The notes beneath the pieces were generated by a model. The model searched no databases and was not told the origin of the DNA. It worked only from the letters and a program-made list of their open reading frames with translations. 64,000 nucleotides of DNA from Sabulicella glaciei. GTDB taxonomy: Bacteria > Pseudomonadota > Alphaproteobacteria > Acetobacterales > Acetobacteraceae. The stretch covers positions 124,001 through 188,000 of the forward strand of contig NZ_JAPFQI010000005.1 in assembly GCF_026183895.1 (NCBI RefSeq), in the 5' to 3' direction. The translations under genes were made by a program, and so were the position numbers. Positions 52,277 to 60,861 of the stretch are shown here, in pieces (the first letter of the stretch is position 1; every line of letters starts with the position of its first letter).

Positions 52277-52967
52277 CCGCCGCCCGCATGGGCATCACCA
52301 CCCGCCGGCGCAGGCTCACCGCGCCGGCGGGCATGGCGGCGAAAAGGTCCTTCTCCGCTTCCAGCACCAGCACCCCGGCGAAGCGCGACAGGCAGCGCCG
52401 TCCCATCGCCTCCGAGAGGGAAGCGCCGCGCAGCGCCCAGGGCCAGGGGAAGGGCGGGTGGAACAGGGCGCCGTCGCGCCGCTCCACCCGGAACATCTGC
52501 GCTTCCAGCAGCCGCGACACCTGCCCGTGCGAAAAGGGCCGACCCTGGCCGAAGGGCGTATGCTCAAACAGCGCCCAGGGGCCGAGGCGATTCGGGGCGA
52601 CCACCAGAAGGCGGCCATCGTCGCGCAGGACGCGCCAGCATTCGCGCAGTAGGTGGCGCGGCGCCGGGCAGGCTTCCAGCGCATGAGCAAGGACGATGCC
52701 GTCCAGGCAGCGATCGGGCAGGGGCAGGGCGGTTTCGGCCACCACGGCGCCCAGGCGGTCGGCCAGGGTGGATGGGGTCAACAGGATCCGCCGCCCCGGG
52801 CCGGGCGGCATAGCATGGAGGAAGGGGGCGGCGAAGCCCAGCCCCGCCACCTCGCGCCGCCCCGCATCGGGCCACAGCGCGGCGAGGCGCTGGCCGACCA
52901 GGCGCGCGGCCAGCCTTCCCAGCGGCGACAGGTGAAACTCGCGCAGCCCATGGACCTCGGCGTTCAT
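52200..52967 (-). CDS. SAM-dependent methyltransferase (type 11), gloB neighbour
   Basis: The product is 255 residues. ETALPLPDRCLDGIVLAHAL and HLLRECWRVLRDDGRLLVVAP are motifs of the methyltransferase type 11 fold; the glycine-rich motif I is poorly conserved, as is usual for this subfamily. Its divergent pairing with gloB across 35 bases is common in alphaproteobacteria. The methyl acceptor is unknown. Confidence 0.75.
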   Translation of the reverse strand: MNAEVHGLREFHLSPLGRLAARLVGQRLAALWPDAGRREVAGLGFAAPFLHAMPPGPGRRILLTPSTLADRLGAVVAETALPLPDRCLDGIVLAHALEACPAPRHLLRECWRVLRDDGRLLVVAPNRLGPWALFEHTPFGQGRPFSHGQVSRLLEAQMFRVERRDGALFHPPFPWPWALRGASLSEAMGRRCLSRFAGVLVLEAEKDLFAAMPAGAVSLRRRVVMPMRAAVRSVAAGKRSPAPPAGAVAPRVLLR

Positions 52968-53002
52968 GCGCGGGATATAGGGCGGGACAGGAGGCGCGCG
53001 CC

Positions 53003-53728
53003 ATGCTGCATGTGGAATCCATCCCGCTGCTGGAAGACAACTATGCCTGGTTCCTGCGCGACGAGGCGACCGGCGCGACCGCCGTGGTGGACGCCGCCGT
53101 CGCCGGGCCCGTGCTGGAGCGGGTGAAGGCGCGCGGCGGGCGGCTGGACTGGCTGCTCATCACCCACCATCACGGCGACCACATCGCCGGCATCCCCGAG
53201 GTGCAGGCGGCGACGGGCGCGAAGGTGGCCGGCAACGCGGCCGATGCGTCGCGCCTGCCGAAGCTGGACCTCGCCCTCAAGCCCGGCGACACGTTCCGCC
53301 TGGGCGAGAGCGAGGCAGTGGTGCTGGACAGCCCGGGCCACACGCGCGGGCACATCGCCTTCCACTTCGCCTCCGGCAAGGCGCTGTTTCCGGGCGACAC
53401 GCTCTTCGCCATCGGCTGCGGGCGGCTGCTGGAAGGCTCGGCGGAGGAGATGTTCCATTCCCTCCAGCGCTTCGCGCCCCTGCCCGACGACACGCGCGTC
53501 TTCTGCGGCCACGAATACACGCTCTCCAACATCCGCTACGCGCTTTCCGTGGACCCGGACAACGCGGCGCTGCGCGACTATGCCGCCGTGGCGCAGGCGC
53601 AGCGCGACCGGGGCGAGCCGACGATCCCGACGACGCTCGGCCTGGAAAAGGCCGCGAACCCGTTCCTGCGCGCGCGCGACGTGGCCGAGCTGGCCCGGCT
53701 GCGGACGGGCAAGGACAATTTCCGCTGA
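53003..53728 (+). CDS. gloB: Hydroxyacylglutathione hydrolase (glyoxalase II)
   Basis: The product is 241 residues of the metallo-beta-lactamase fold. ITHHHGDHIAGI (THxHxDH) near residue 54, DSPGHTRGHIAFH, FPGDTLFAIGCGRLLEG and FCGHEYTLSN give the metal ligands and the glutathione-binding part. It hydrolyses S-lactoylglutathione to lactate. It is followed 23 bases later by a glutathione S-transferase gene. Confidence 0.88.
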   Translation: MLHVESIPLLEDNYAWFLRDEATGATAVVDAAVAGPVLERVKARGGRLDWLLITHHHGDHIAGIPEVQAATGAKVAGNAADASRLPKLDLALKPGDTFRLGESEAVVLDSPGHTRGHIAFHFASGKALFPGDTLFAIGCGRLLEGSAEEMFHSLQRFAPLPDDTRVFCGHEYTLSNIRYALSVDPDNAALRDYAAVAQAQRDRGEPTIPTTLGLEKAANPFLRARDVAELARLRTGKDNFR

Positions 53729-53751
53729 CCAACGACAAGGAAACGTCCCGC

Positions 53752-54345
53752 ATGAAGCTCTACAACAGCGCCGCCTCGCCCTTCGTCCGCAAGGTCAACG
53801 CCGTCGCCATCCATCACGGCATCGAGCTGGAGCGGGTGGCGACCAACCCGCACGAAAGCCCCGAGGAGCTGCTGCGCGACAACCCGCTCAGCAAGGTGCC
53901 CTGCCTCGTCACCGATGACGGTGTCGCCCTGCCGGACAGCCCGCTGATCTGCGAGTACCTGGACAGCATCGGGACCAACGACAAGCTGATCCCCGACCAC
54001 GGCACGCCGCGCTGGAAGGCGCTGCGCGTCGCCGCCATCGCCGACGGCATGATGGACGCGGCCGTGTTCCGGCGCGGCCAGCAGGCCTTCGACCAGGCGG
54101 ATGAGGGCCGCAAGCGCCTCGTCGGCCGCGCCAAGGCCGCCGTCGAGCGCGGCCTCGCGGCGCTGGAGGCGGAGGACCCGAACACGCCGCTCACCATCGG
54201 CTCGGTCGGCGCGGTCTGCGCGCTGGGCTATCTCGACTTCCGCTTCCCGGACGAGGGCTGGCGCAAGGCGCACCCCAAGCTGGCGGCGTGGTACGAGAAG
54301 ACCGTGCAGCTGAAGCCCTTCGCGGAAACCATGCCGAAGGGCTGA
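53752..54345 (+). CDS. Glutathione S-transferase
   Basis: The product is 197 residues. MKLYNSAASPFVRKVNAVA is a thioredoxin-fold start with the Ser that commonly activates glutathione. NPLSKVPCLVTDDGVALPDS holds the cis-Pro and the glutathione-contact Asp-Ser. An all-helical C-terminal domain follows. It probably conjugates or reduces small electrophiles. It sits with gloB in a glutathione-related unit. Confidence 0.82.
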   Translation: MKLYNSAASPFVRKVNAVAIHHGIELERVATNPHESPEELLRDNPLSKVPCLVTDDGVALPDSPLICEYLDSIGTNDKLIPDHGTPRWKALRVAAIADGMMDAAVFRRGQQAFDQADEGRKRLVGRAKAAVERGLAALEAEDPNTPLTIGSVGAVCALGYLDFRFPDEGWRKAHPKLAAWYEKTVQLKPFAETMPKG

Positions 54346-54347
54346 GC

Positions 54348-54830
54348 GTGAACCTCGCCGATCCCGGGCTGGACCACCATGCGGTGATCGAGGCGCTCGG
54401 CCTCGCACCGCATCCGGAAGGCGGGCATTTCCGCGAGGTGTGGCGCGACGCGCCCGCGGATGGCGCGCGCGGCGCGGGAACGGCGATCCACTACCTGCTC
54501 GCCCCCGGCGAATGCTCGCACTGGCACCGGGTGGACGCGGCCGAGGCGTGGCTGTGGCAGGGTGGCGGCGCGCTTTCGCTGCTGCTTTCGCCCGATGGGC
54601 ACGACATGGAGGCGGTCCATCTCGGCCCCGATCTGGCGCGCGGGCAGCGCCTCCTCGCCGTGGTGCCGAAGGGCGTGTGGCAGGCGGCGCGGCCGCTCGA
54701 TGGCTGGGCGCTGGTGGCCTGCACCGTCACGCCCGCCTTTTCCTTCGACGGCTTCGAGATGGCGCCGCCGGGCTGGGAACCGCAGCCGCGCGGCGGCGTG
54801 GCGTTCCACGACCGCCGCTTCGCGCGATGA
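54348..54830 (+). CDS. DUF985 cupin-fold protein
   Basis: The product is 160 residues. LGLAPHPEGGHFREVWRD, TAIHYLLAPGECSHWHRVDAAE and FEMAPPGWEP are the DUF985 blocks of a cupin; some relatives act on sugar nucleotides. The GTG start at 54348 is 2 bases after the GST stop. The stop overlaps the methyltransferase start (ATGA). Confidence 0.82.
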   Translation: MNLADPGLDHHAVIEALGLAPHPEGGHFREVWRDAPADGARGAGTAIHYLLAPGECSHWHRVDAAEAWLWQGGGALSLLLSPDGHDMEAVHLGPDLARGQRLLAVVPKGVWQAARPLDGWALVACTVTPAFSFDGFEMAPPGWEPQPRGGVAFHDRRFAR

Positions 54831-55432
54831 GCACCTCGCTGGCCTGGGACGAGCGCTACGGCGCCGGGGAATGGCTGTTCGGCGACCGGCCCAACGACTA
54901 CCTGCGTGCGCAATCCTGGCGCTTCCCCGCGCGGGGCGAGGCCCTGGCGCTGGGCGATGGCGAGGGGCGCAACGGCACGTTCCTGGCCGGGTGTGGCCTC
55001 GACACGCTGTCCGTGGACTGGTCGCCCGTCGCCGTCGCGCGCGCGGCGGAACTGGCGCGGGCGCGCGGCGTCCCGTTGCGGACGGCGGTGGCCGACCTCG
55101 CGCGCTGGGACTGGCCGGAAGCGCGCTTCGACGTGATCGCCTGGATCTTCCTGCACCTGCCGCCGGAGGACCGCGCCGCGGTGGCGGCCGGCACGGTGCG
55201 GGCGCTGCGGCCGGGCGGGCTGCTCGTGCTGGAGGGCTTCTCGCCCGCGCAATCCGGTCGCCGCTCGGGCGGCCCGCGCGAGCCGGCCCTGCTCTGGACC
55301 CGCGCTGCGGCGGAGGACGCCTTTGGCGCGCTGACGCTGCTGGAATGCACCGAGGGCACGGTGAAACTGGACGAAGGCCCGAAGCACCAGGGCGAGGCGG
55401 AGGTGCTGCGCGGCGTGTGGCGGGTGGCTTGA
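54827..55432 (+). CDS. Class I SAM-dependent methyltransferase (TehB-like)
   Basis: The product is 201 residues. SLAWDERYGAGEWLFGDRPND and LALGDGEGRNGTFLA are the N-terminal blocks of TehB/thiopurine-type methyltransferases, with the EGRNG motif I form. RALRPGGLLVLEGF follows. Its acceptor is unknown; detoxification of metalloid or thiol compounds is possible. It is coupled to the DUF985 gene. Confidence 0.78.
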   Translation: MSTSLAWDERYGAGEWLFGDRPNDYLRAQSWRFPARGEALALGDGEGRNGTFLAGCGLDTLSVDWSPVAVARAAELARARGVPLRTAVADLARWDWPEARFDVIAWIFLHLPPEDRAAVAAGTVRALRPGGLLVLEGFSPAQSGRRSGGPREPALLWTRAAAEDAFGALTLLECTEGTVKLDEGPKHQGEAEVLRGVWRVA

Positions 55433-55489
55433 TGGGCGGGCGCGTTGCGCCGAAGCTTCCACCAAAGACAACACTCCGGAAGGAAGCCC

Positions 55490-56458
55490 ATGTCCCTGCC
55501 CCGCCGCGCCCTGCTGGCCGCGCCGCTGCTCGCCACGCCCGCCCTCGCGCAGGTCGCGGGCTTCCCCAGCCGGCCCATCCGCCTTGTCGTGGGCTTCCCG
55601 CCGGGCGGCGGCTCCGACCTCGTGTCGCGCCCCATCGCGCAGCGCATGGGCGAGATCCTGGGCCAGCCCGTGGCGGTGGAGAACCGGGGCGGCGCCAACG
55701 GCAACCTCGGCCTGGACGCGGTCGCGAAATCGGCGCCGGACGGCTACACCTTCGGCCACGTCAACAACTCGGTGATCGCGGTCAACCCGCTGCTCTACCG
55801 CTCCCTGCCCTTCGACCCGGCGCGCGACCTCGCGCCGCTCGCCACGGCGACGGTGGGCGGGCTGTTCGTCATGGTCCCGGCGGACCTTCCGGCGCGCAAC
55901 CTGCAGGAGTTCATCGCCCTGGCGAAGCAGCGCCCGGGGCAGCTCAACTTCGGCTCGGGTGGGCCGGGCTCCATCACCCACCTCGCCTTCGAGCTGTTCG
56001 TGCGGCAGGCGGGGGTGAACGTGGTGCACGTGCCCTATCGCGGCTCCGCGCCCGCGCTGCAGGACATGCTGGGCGGCCGCGTGCAGCTGATGATCGATGG
56101 CATCAACCTCGCCAAGGCGCAGGTGGATAGCGGCCGGGTGCGGGCGCTGGCGATCCTGACGCCGCAGCGCCACCCGATGATGCCCGACGTGCCGACGGCG
56201 CGGGAGCAGGGAATGCCCGATCTGGTCGTGCCGGGCTGGCAGGGCTTCGTGATCCGCGCCGGCACGCCGGAGCCGATCAAGCAGGTGCTGCAGGAGGCAA
56301 TCCGCGCCTCGCTGCAGGATCCCGGCGTGCAGGAGACCTTCCGCAACCAGGCGATCATCATCGGCTACAACGACCGCGAGACGATGGCCCGCATGATCGC
56401 CGAGGAAACGGCGCGCTGGCGCCCGGTGATCGAGCAGGTGGGAATCCGGCTCGACTGA
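55490..56458 (+). CDS. Bug/TctC tricarboxylate-type binding protein
   Basis: The product is 322 residues. The signal MSLPRRALLAAPLLATPALA precedes FPSRPIRLVVGFPPGGGSDL and VENRGGANGNLGLDAV. GGAAGGAA lies before ATG 55490. It is the third orphan Bug protein in the window, with no TctAB nearby, and is convergent with the SPW-protein gene 12 bases away. Confidence 0.86.
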   Translation: MSLPRRALLAAPLLATPALAQVAGFPSRPIRLVVGFPPGGGSDLVSRPIAQRMGEILGQPVAVENRGGANGNLGLDAVAKSAPDGYTFGHVNNSVIAVNPLLYRSLPFDPARDLAPLATATVGGLFVMVPADLPARNLQEFIALAKQRPGQLNFGSGGPGSITHLAFELFVRQAGVNVVHVPYRGSAPALQDMLGGRVQLMIDGINLAKAQVDSGRVRALAILTPQRHPMMPDVPTAREQGMPDLVVPGWQGFVIRAGTPEPIKQVLQEAIRASLQDPGVQETFRNQAIIIGYNDRETMARMIAEETARWRPVIEQVGIRLD

Positions 56459-56470
56459 CCGGGTCGCGGC

Positions 56471-56848
56471 TCAGCGGTTGCGGAGCGTCGCGTCCGCAAC
56501 CGTGTCGGGCGTGGTCCGGGTCATGAACCCGGCCGCGATCTCGCACAGGCCGATCAGCAGGTGCGGCCAGAAGACTCGGTCCGCGAAGCCGAAGAGCCAG
56601 GGCGAGGCTGCGAGCAGCACGCCCATGGCGATGTCCATCGTCAGGTGGACCGACATGGGGATCATCCGCATCACGCCGAGTTCGTAATCGGTCAGGAGCG
56701 AGGCGCCGAGCAGCAGCACGCCGAGGATCTGCGGCACGTATTGCGCCGCCGTCCCGTCGGCGAAACCGAAGATGTAAGGCGCCGCGATCAGGAGGAGGCC
56801 GGTGAGGTAATCCAGCACGCCGTGCGTGCGGGTGGAGATGACGCGCAT
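56471..56848 (-). CDS. SPW-repeat membrane protein
   Basis: The product is 125 residues. Two related halves carry APYIFGFADG and SPWLFGFAD, the SPW repeat, with four membrane helices in all. ATG 56848 with a GAGGAG site about 10 bases upstream was chosen over an upstream extension. The function of the family is unknown. Confidence 0.8.
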   Translation of the reverse strand: MRVISTRTHGVLDYLTGLLLIAAPYIFGFADGTAAQYVPQILGVLLLGASLLTDYELGVMRMIPMSVHLTMDIAMGVLLAASPWLFGFADRVFWPHLLIGLCEIAAGFMTRTTPDTVADATLRNR

Positions 56849-56958
56849 GATGCGACTCCTCGACAGGGGTTTCTGTCGTGTCCCCGTCGAACGCCCGGGT
56901 TGCGCGGATTGTTCCGCGTCAGGTCCGATTTCCATGAATTGTGCTTCATTTATCCCGG

Positions 56959-58233
56959 TCACGCGCCGAGCGGCGTCGCCTCTTCCTCCGCCGGGGGTGG
57001 GAGGGGCGTGACGGCGCGGGTCTGGGCGAACCAGACCAGCGCGTCGAACTGCTCGGGCAGTACCGCCTCGAAATAATGGCTCCGCCGCTCCGTCGCGGGG
57101 CGATAGACCACGCCAACGGCCCGCTCCAGCGCTGGTTCGGCCAGGGCGTCGCGCAGGGCGGGGCCGCGCAGATCCAGCAGGGCACGCTCGGGCAGCGCCT
57201 CGCGCAGGCGCGCCTCGTGCGAGCCGGGCAGGGCCGGGCGCAGCGCCATTTCCTCCATCGGGCCGTCCCAGTCATGCGCGGCGGCCACGCTGCCGGTGTC
57301 GGTCGCGAATCCGATCAGCGCCGCATCCGTGCCGAAGGCGGTGCGGCACAGCTCGCCGATGTTGAACTCGCCCTGCCAGCCCATCGCGGTGGCGGCGGCA
57401 TTGCCGATGTGGCTGTTATGCGCCCAGACCACGGCCTTGGCGTCGGGCCCGGCGTGGTCCAGCGCAGCGCGCAGCGTGTCGAACATGTGCCGGTCGCGCA
57501 GGTTCCAGCTTTCCGTGCCGCTGCGGAACATCAGCCGGTAATACTGCTCCGCCGAACGCACCACGCGGGCATTCTGCGTGGTGTCGAACAGCCAATCCTC
57601 GCCTCCCAGGCCCGCTTCCAGCAGGGATTGCAGTTGGGCGACGGCCGCATCCTCGCAGCCATGGCGGTCGCCGAACAGCACGGCGCGGCCGTAATCCGCT
57701 GGCTCCGCCTGCCACGGCGTCAGGCAGCCATAGCGGCGCCGCGCCGCCCGCGCCTCCTCCGGGTCATGCTCGTCGAGATGCTCGAGCACCGCTTCGATGG
57801 AGCTGCCGAGGGAGTAGATGTCGAGGCCCCGGAAGGCGACGCGCCGCCCGGGCGGCAGCGCGTCGTTGTGGGCGCGCAGCCATCGCGCGAAGTCGCGTGT
57901 CTCCTCGTTGCGCCACATCCACAGGGGAAAGCGGGAAAAGGGCGGGCGCACCGATGCGCCGGAACCGCGATTGCGCACCCATCGGTCGAGCACGGCGGCA
58001 TCGGGCCAGTCCGCCTCCACCGCCACCACGGAAAAGCCGTGACGCTCCACCAGGCGGCGGGTGATGGCGGCGCGGGCGGCGTAGAATTCATGCGTGCCGT
58101 GCGTCGCCTCGCCCAGCAGCACGACCCGCGCATCGGCGAAGCGGTCGAAGGCGGCGGCGAGGTCGGGGCCGATGCGCGGCAGGGCTTCGGCCTCTCCCGT
58201 CAGGACGCGCCGGATCTCCGCTTCGTTCGCCAT
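56959..58233 (-). CDS. Erythromycin-esterase-family hydrolase
   Basis: The product is 424 residues. VVLLGEATHGTHEF, VAVEADWP, FRGLDIYSLG and VWAHNSHIGN match the family blocks, with the Glu and His residues that make the active site in EreA and related proteins. EreA opens the macrolide lactone, but most chromosomal relatives have unknown substrates and no proven resistance role. There are 110 bases between it and the SPW gene, with nothing recognisable. Confidence 0.83.
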   Translation of the reverse strand: MANEAEIRRVLTGEAEALPRIGPDLAAAFDRFADARVVLLGEATHGTHEFYAARAAITRRLVERHGFSVVAVEADWPDAAVLDRWVRNRGSGASVRPPFSRFPLWMWRNEETRDFARWLRAHNDALPPGRRVAFRGLDIYSLGSSIEAVLEHLDEHDPEEARAARRRYGCLTPWQAEPADYGRAVLFGDRHGCEDAAVAQLQSLLEAGLGGEDWLFDTTQNARVVRSAEQYYRLMFRSGTESWNLRDRHMFDTLRAALDHAGPDAKAVVWAHNSHIGNAAATAMGWQGEFNIGELCRTAFGTDAALIGFATDTGSVAAAHDWDGPMEEMALRPALPGSHEARLREALPERALLDLRGPALRDALAEPALERAVGVVYRPATERRSHYFEAVLPEQFDALVWFAQTRAVTPLPPPAEEEATPLGA

Positions 58234-58322
58234 GGCGGCCTCGCTCCTTCGAGCGCGAGAAACGTCCGAAGCGGGGGCGTGGTTCGGCCGGGCGCGCGGG
58301 CCGGGCTCCTTCTGGTCGCGTC

Positions 58323-59153
58323 ATGAGTTCTGCGGCATGGTCCTCGCGCATGATGGCCCCGCACCGCTCCCTTCCCCCCTGGTCCACCCGCGCAAGGCGG
58401 GCCTTGCTGGCTGGCCGGGACACGGTGCTGCACCTCGTGCGCCGTCACTGGCGGCGCCGGATGCGCTTCCGCTTCCCGCGGGACGCCGCCCCCGACGCCC
58501 GCTATCGCTTCGTCATGCGCGGCGTCCCGCTGGAGGTGCCGCGCGCCGTCCTGACCCCCGAAATCTGGCGTTACCTTTGCGAGGGCCGCTACGAGACCGA
58601 GGAGCTGGACGCCATCGCCGGCGCGACCCGGCCGGGCGACCGCGTCCTCGAGCTGGGGGCGGGGATCGGCTTCATCTCCTCCTTCGTGGCCCAGCGGCCC
58701 GGCATCGAACGCGTCGTGGCGGTGGAGGCCAATCCGAAGCTCATCGAGGTGGCGCGGCGCAACCACGCGATCAACGACGTGCCGGTCGAGCTCGTCAACG
58801 CGGTGGTGGCGCAGGAGAACGGCACCGTCCCCTTCTATATGCACGCGGATTTCTGGCGCTGCTCCATGACCCCGCAGCCCGACACGGAGGAGGTCCGCCT
58901 GCCCGCCCGTGCCCTGCGCGATCTCTTCGCCGAGGTGAGGCCTTCCCTGCTCATCGTGGACATCGAGGGCGGCGAGCTCACCGTGTTCGACGGCGTCGAC
59001 CTGTCGGGCGTGCGCGAGGCGATCCTGGAGGTGCACCCGGACGTAATCGGGCTCGACGGGGTCGGACGGGTCTTCGCGCGCTTCGCGGAGGAAGGGCTGT
59101 TCTACCACCCCCGCAAGTCCAGCCGCGCGATCGTGGTGCTTGCCCGGCCCTAG
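58323..59153 (+). CDS. FkbM-family methyltransferase
   Basis: The product is 276 residues. VLELGAGIGFISSFVAQ is motif I, VVAVEANPKLIEVARRNHAIN motif II, and LLIVDIEGGELTVFDG is the FkbM hallmark. Members O-methylate sugars or polyketides. The N-terminus to about residue 40 is basic and weakly conserved, so the start could be ATG 58350 instead. No clear ribosome-binding site helps. It is divergent from the esterase-family gene across 89 bases. Confidence 0.78.
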   Translation: MSSAAWSSRMMAPHRSLPPWSTRARRALLAGRDTVLHLVRRHWRRRMRFRFPRDAAPDARYRFVMRGVPLEVPRAVLTPEIWRYLCEGRYETEELDAIAGATRPGDRVLELGAGIGFISSFVAQRPGIERVVAVEANPKLIEVARRNHAINDVPVELVNAVVAQENGTVPFYMHADFWRCSMTPQPDTEEVRLPARALRDLFAEVRPSLLIVDIEGGELTVFDGVDLSGVREAILEVHPDVIGLDGVGRVFARFAEEGLFYHPRKSSRAIVVLARP

Positions 59154-59162
59154 GCCCGGTGG

Positions 59163-59996
59163 TCACGCTCGCGCGGCGAGCGCCCCGCCCCCGGCCACCA
59201 GGGCCAGGGCGAGCAGGAGGCGCCAGGACCACTCGCCGCCCGTGGCGAGCACCAGCAGCGCCGTGGAGGCCACCGGCACCGCATAGGCCAGCGTGCCGAG
59301 CAGGCGCGGGTCGCCGCGCTTCATCCCCGCATCCCACAGGAAGAAGGCCGCGCCCACCGGGCCGATGCCCAGCAGCAGCACGGCAAGCGATTGTGCGGCG
59401 CCCGGCGTCACCCATTCCTCGAAGACGAGATGCGCGAGCAGCGCCAGCGCCGCCGCCCCGGCACAGAACCCGGCCACCGCATCGGTCGGCACCGCGGCGA
59501 GGCGCTTCGCGGTTACCGAATAGGTGGCCCAGACCACGGCGCAGCCCAGGGCGCACAGGAAGCCGAACCACGCCGAAGGGTCGAAGCGCGCCCCGCCGCC
59601 CAGCAGCACCGCGCAGCCCGCGAAGCCCAGCGCGACCCCGCCCAGCCGCCACCGGCCCAGCGGCAGGCCCAGGATGGGCGCGGAAAGCAGCACGATCAGC
59701 AGCGGCCAGAGATAGTTCAGCAGGTTGGCCTCGACCGGCGGCGCAAAGGCCAGGGCGGCGAAGTAGAGCGCGTGGTAGCCGAACAGCCCGCCCACCCCGT
59801 GCAGCCACGCCACCAGCCCGACGCGCAACGTGCCGATCCGCCCGCGCGCCGCCACCAGCGTCAGCGACAGGGCGGCGGCCACGGCAAAGGACAGCGCCGT
59901 CACCTGCAGCGGCGGCAGCCCGGCGGCGAGGCGCGTCAGCAGGCCGAGAAAGGCCCAGAGCGCCAGCGCCCCGACGCCGAGCAGGGTCGCGCTCAT
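59163..59996 (-). CDS. EamA/DMT-family exporter (YddG-like)
   Basis: The product is 277 residues with about ten membrane helices in two EamA repeats. VEANLLNYLWPLLIVLLSAP is the block shared with the aromatic amino-acid exporter YddG, and the second repeat ends the protein. It probably exports amino acids or other small metabolites. The ATG overlaps the YCII gene stop (ATGA). Confidence 0.78.
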   Translation of the reverse strand: MSATLLGVGALALWAFLGLLTRLAAGLPPLQVTALSFAVAAALSLTLVAARGRIGTLRVGLVAWLHGVGGLFGYHALYFAALAFAPPVEANLLNYLWPLLIVLLSAPILGLPLGRWRLGGVALGFAGCAVLLGGGARFDPSAWFGFLCALGCAVVWATYSVTAKRLAAVPTDAVAGFCAGAAALALLAHLVFEEWVTPGAAQSLAVLLLGIGPVGAAFFLWDAGMKRGDPRLLGTLAYAVPVASTALLVLATGGEWSWRLLLALALVAGGGALAARA

Positions 59997-60625
59997 TCCG
60001 TCGGCAGCGCCTTGTAGGGCAGCGGGGCGAAGCGGGTCGGGAAGCGGCGCGCCTCGCCCCAGACGCCTTCGGTGACGTAGGGGTCCTCGGCCCAGAACGA
60101 CTCCGCCTCTTCCACCGTCGGGTGGCGGGTGACGGTGACCGAGCCGACCATCTGCCCCTTGGCGTCGAGCAGCGCGCCGCCCAGCGCCAGCGTGCCGTCG
60201 GCGGCGAAGCGGCGCACGCGCTCCAGATGCGGACCGCGGGCGCGGGCGCGGCGCTCGGCGGAATCCGGCTGGTCCTCCACGATCGAGACGACATGGGTGA
60301 AGGAGGAGGGCATCGGCCCGCTCGGCAAGGGTTGGTAGGGCAAGGGCGCGATGCGGAAGGGGCGCATCTGGTAGGAGAGCCACACGCCGTCGCGCGCGAA
60401 GGGCTCCTCCAGCAGGTATTCGCGCGCCTCCACCTCGTCCGCATCGCCCAGGATCATCACGGAGCCGAGCGCGCGGCCGCCCGCCTCGAAGAGCGGCACG
60501 GCGAGGCTGAGGCGTCCGTCCTCCACCCAGCGCGTGATGACGGAAAGGTGCCGGTCGCGCACGGCGGCGCGGCGCGCGGGCGCCTCCGCATCGGTGCCGT
60601 CCCAGCCCAGGATGACGTGGCCCAT
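59993..60625 (-). CDS. Tandem YCII-domain protein
   Basis: The product is 210 residues with two YCII-like (YciI) domains in a row. The first runs from MGHVILGWDG to YQPLP (about 1-105), with RDRHLSVITRWVEDGRL and the His typical of the fold. The second begins at SFTHVVSIVEDQP and has RGPHLERVRRFAADGTL. Each half ends in the same FxIAPLPYQPLP / RFAPLPYKALP motif, a clear internal duplication. YCII proteins are usually single domains of about 100 residues and unknown function. It is coupled to the EamA exporter. Confidence 0.78.
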   Translation of the reverse strand: MGHVILGWDGTDAEAPARRAAVRDRHLSVITRWVEDGRLSLAVPLFEAGGRALGSVMILGDADEVEAREYLLEEPFARDGVWLSYQMRPFRIAPLPYQPLPSGPMPSSFTHVVSIVEDQPDSAERRARARGPHLERVRRFAADGTLALGGALLDAKGQMVGSVTVTRHPTVEEAESFWAEDPYVTEGVWGEARRFPTRFAPLPYKALPTE

Positions 60626-60717
60626 GTTTCCTGCCCTCAAGCGCCGGGCGCCGCCTCCGGCGGCTTGGCTTGCGCGCCGCCCAGATTGCGCCTGTTTCGT
60701 GGTTGCCCCTGGGCGCA

Positions 60718-60737
60718 CCGGCCGCAGTCGCGGCCGG
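60718..60737. repeat. Perfect 8-base hairpin upstream of the YCII gene
   Basis: CCGGCCGC (60718-60725) and GCGGCCGG (60730-60737) pair around the loop AGTC. It lies in the 236-base gap 60626-60861, between the end of mlaF and the start of the YCII gene, both on the minus strand. It may be a second terminator or leader structure. No gene is seen in this gap. Confidence 0.4.
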
Positions 60738-60824
60738 ATACTCTGCCCGACCGCCCTTCCTGTGAAGAGGCAATGACCGCGCGGGACGGAGCGAAGCCGG
60801 CAAGATCGGCGCCCAATCCGGGCC

Positions 60825-60855
60825 CCCCGCGAAAATGCGAAGCGTTTTCGTGGGG
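60825..60855 (-). terminator. Strong 14-base-pair hairpin after mlaF
   Basis: Two arms, 60825-60838 and 60842-60855, pair through 14 positions (two G.T) around a GAA loop, 6 bases past the mlaF stop on the minus strand. This is the most stable hairpin I found. It lacks a following U tract, but position and strength fit the end of the dnaB-alr-mla transcript. Confidence 0.6.
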
Positions 60856-60861
60856 AAGCGC

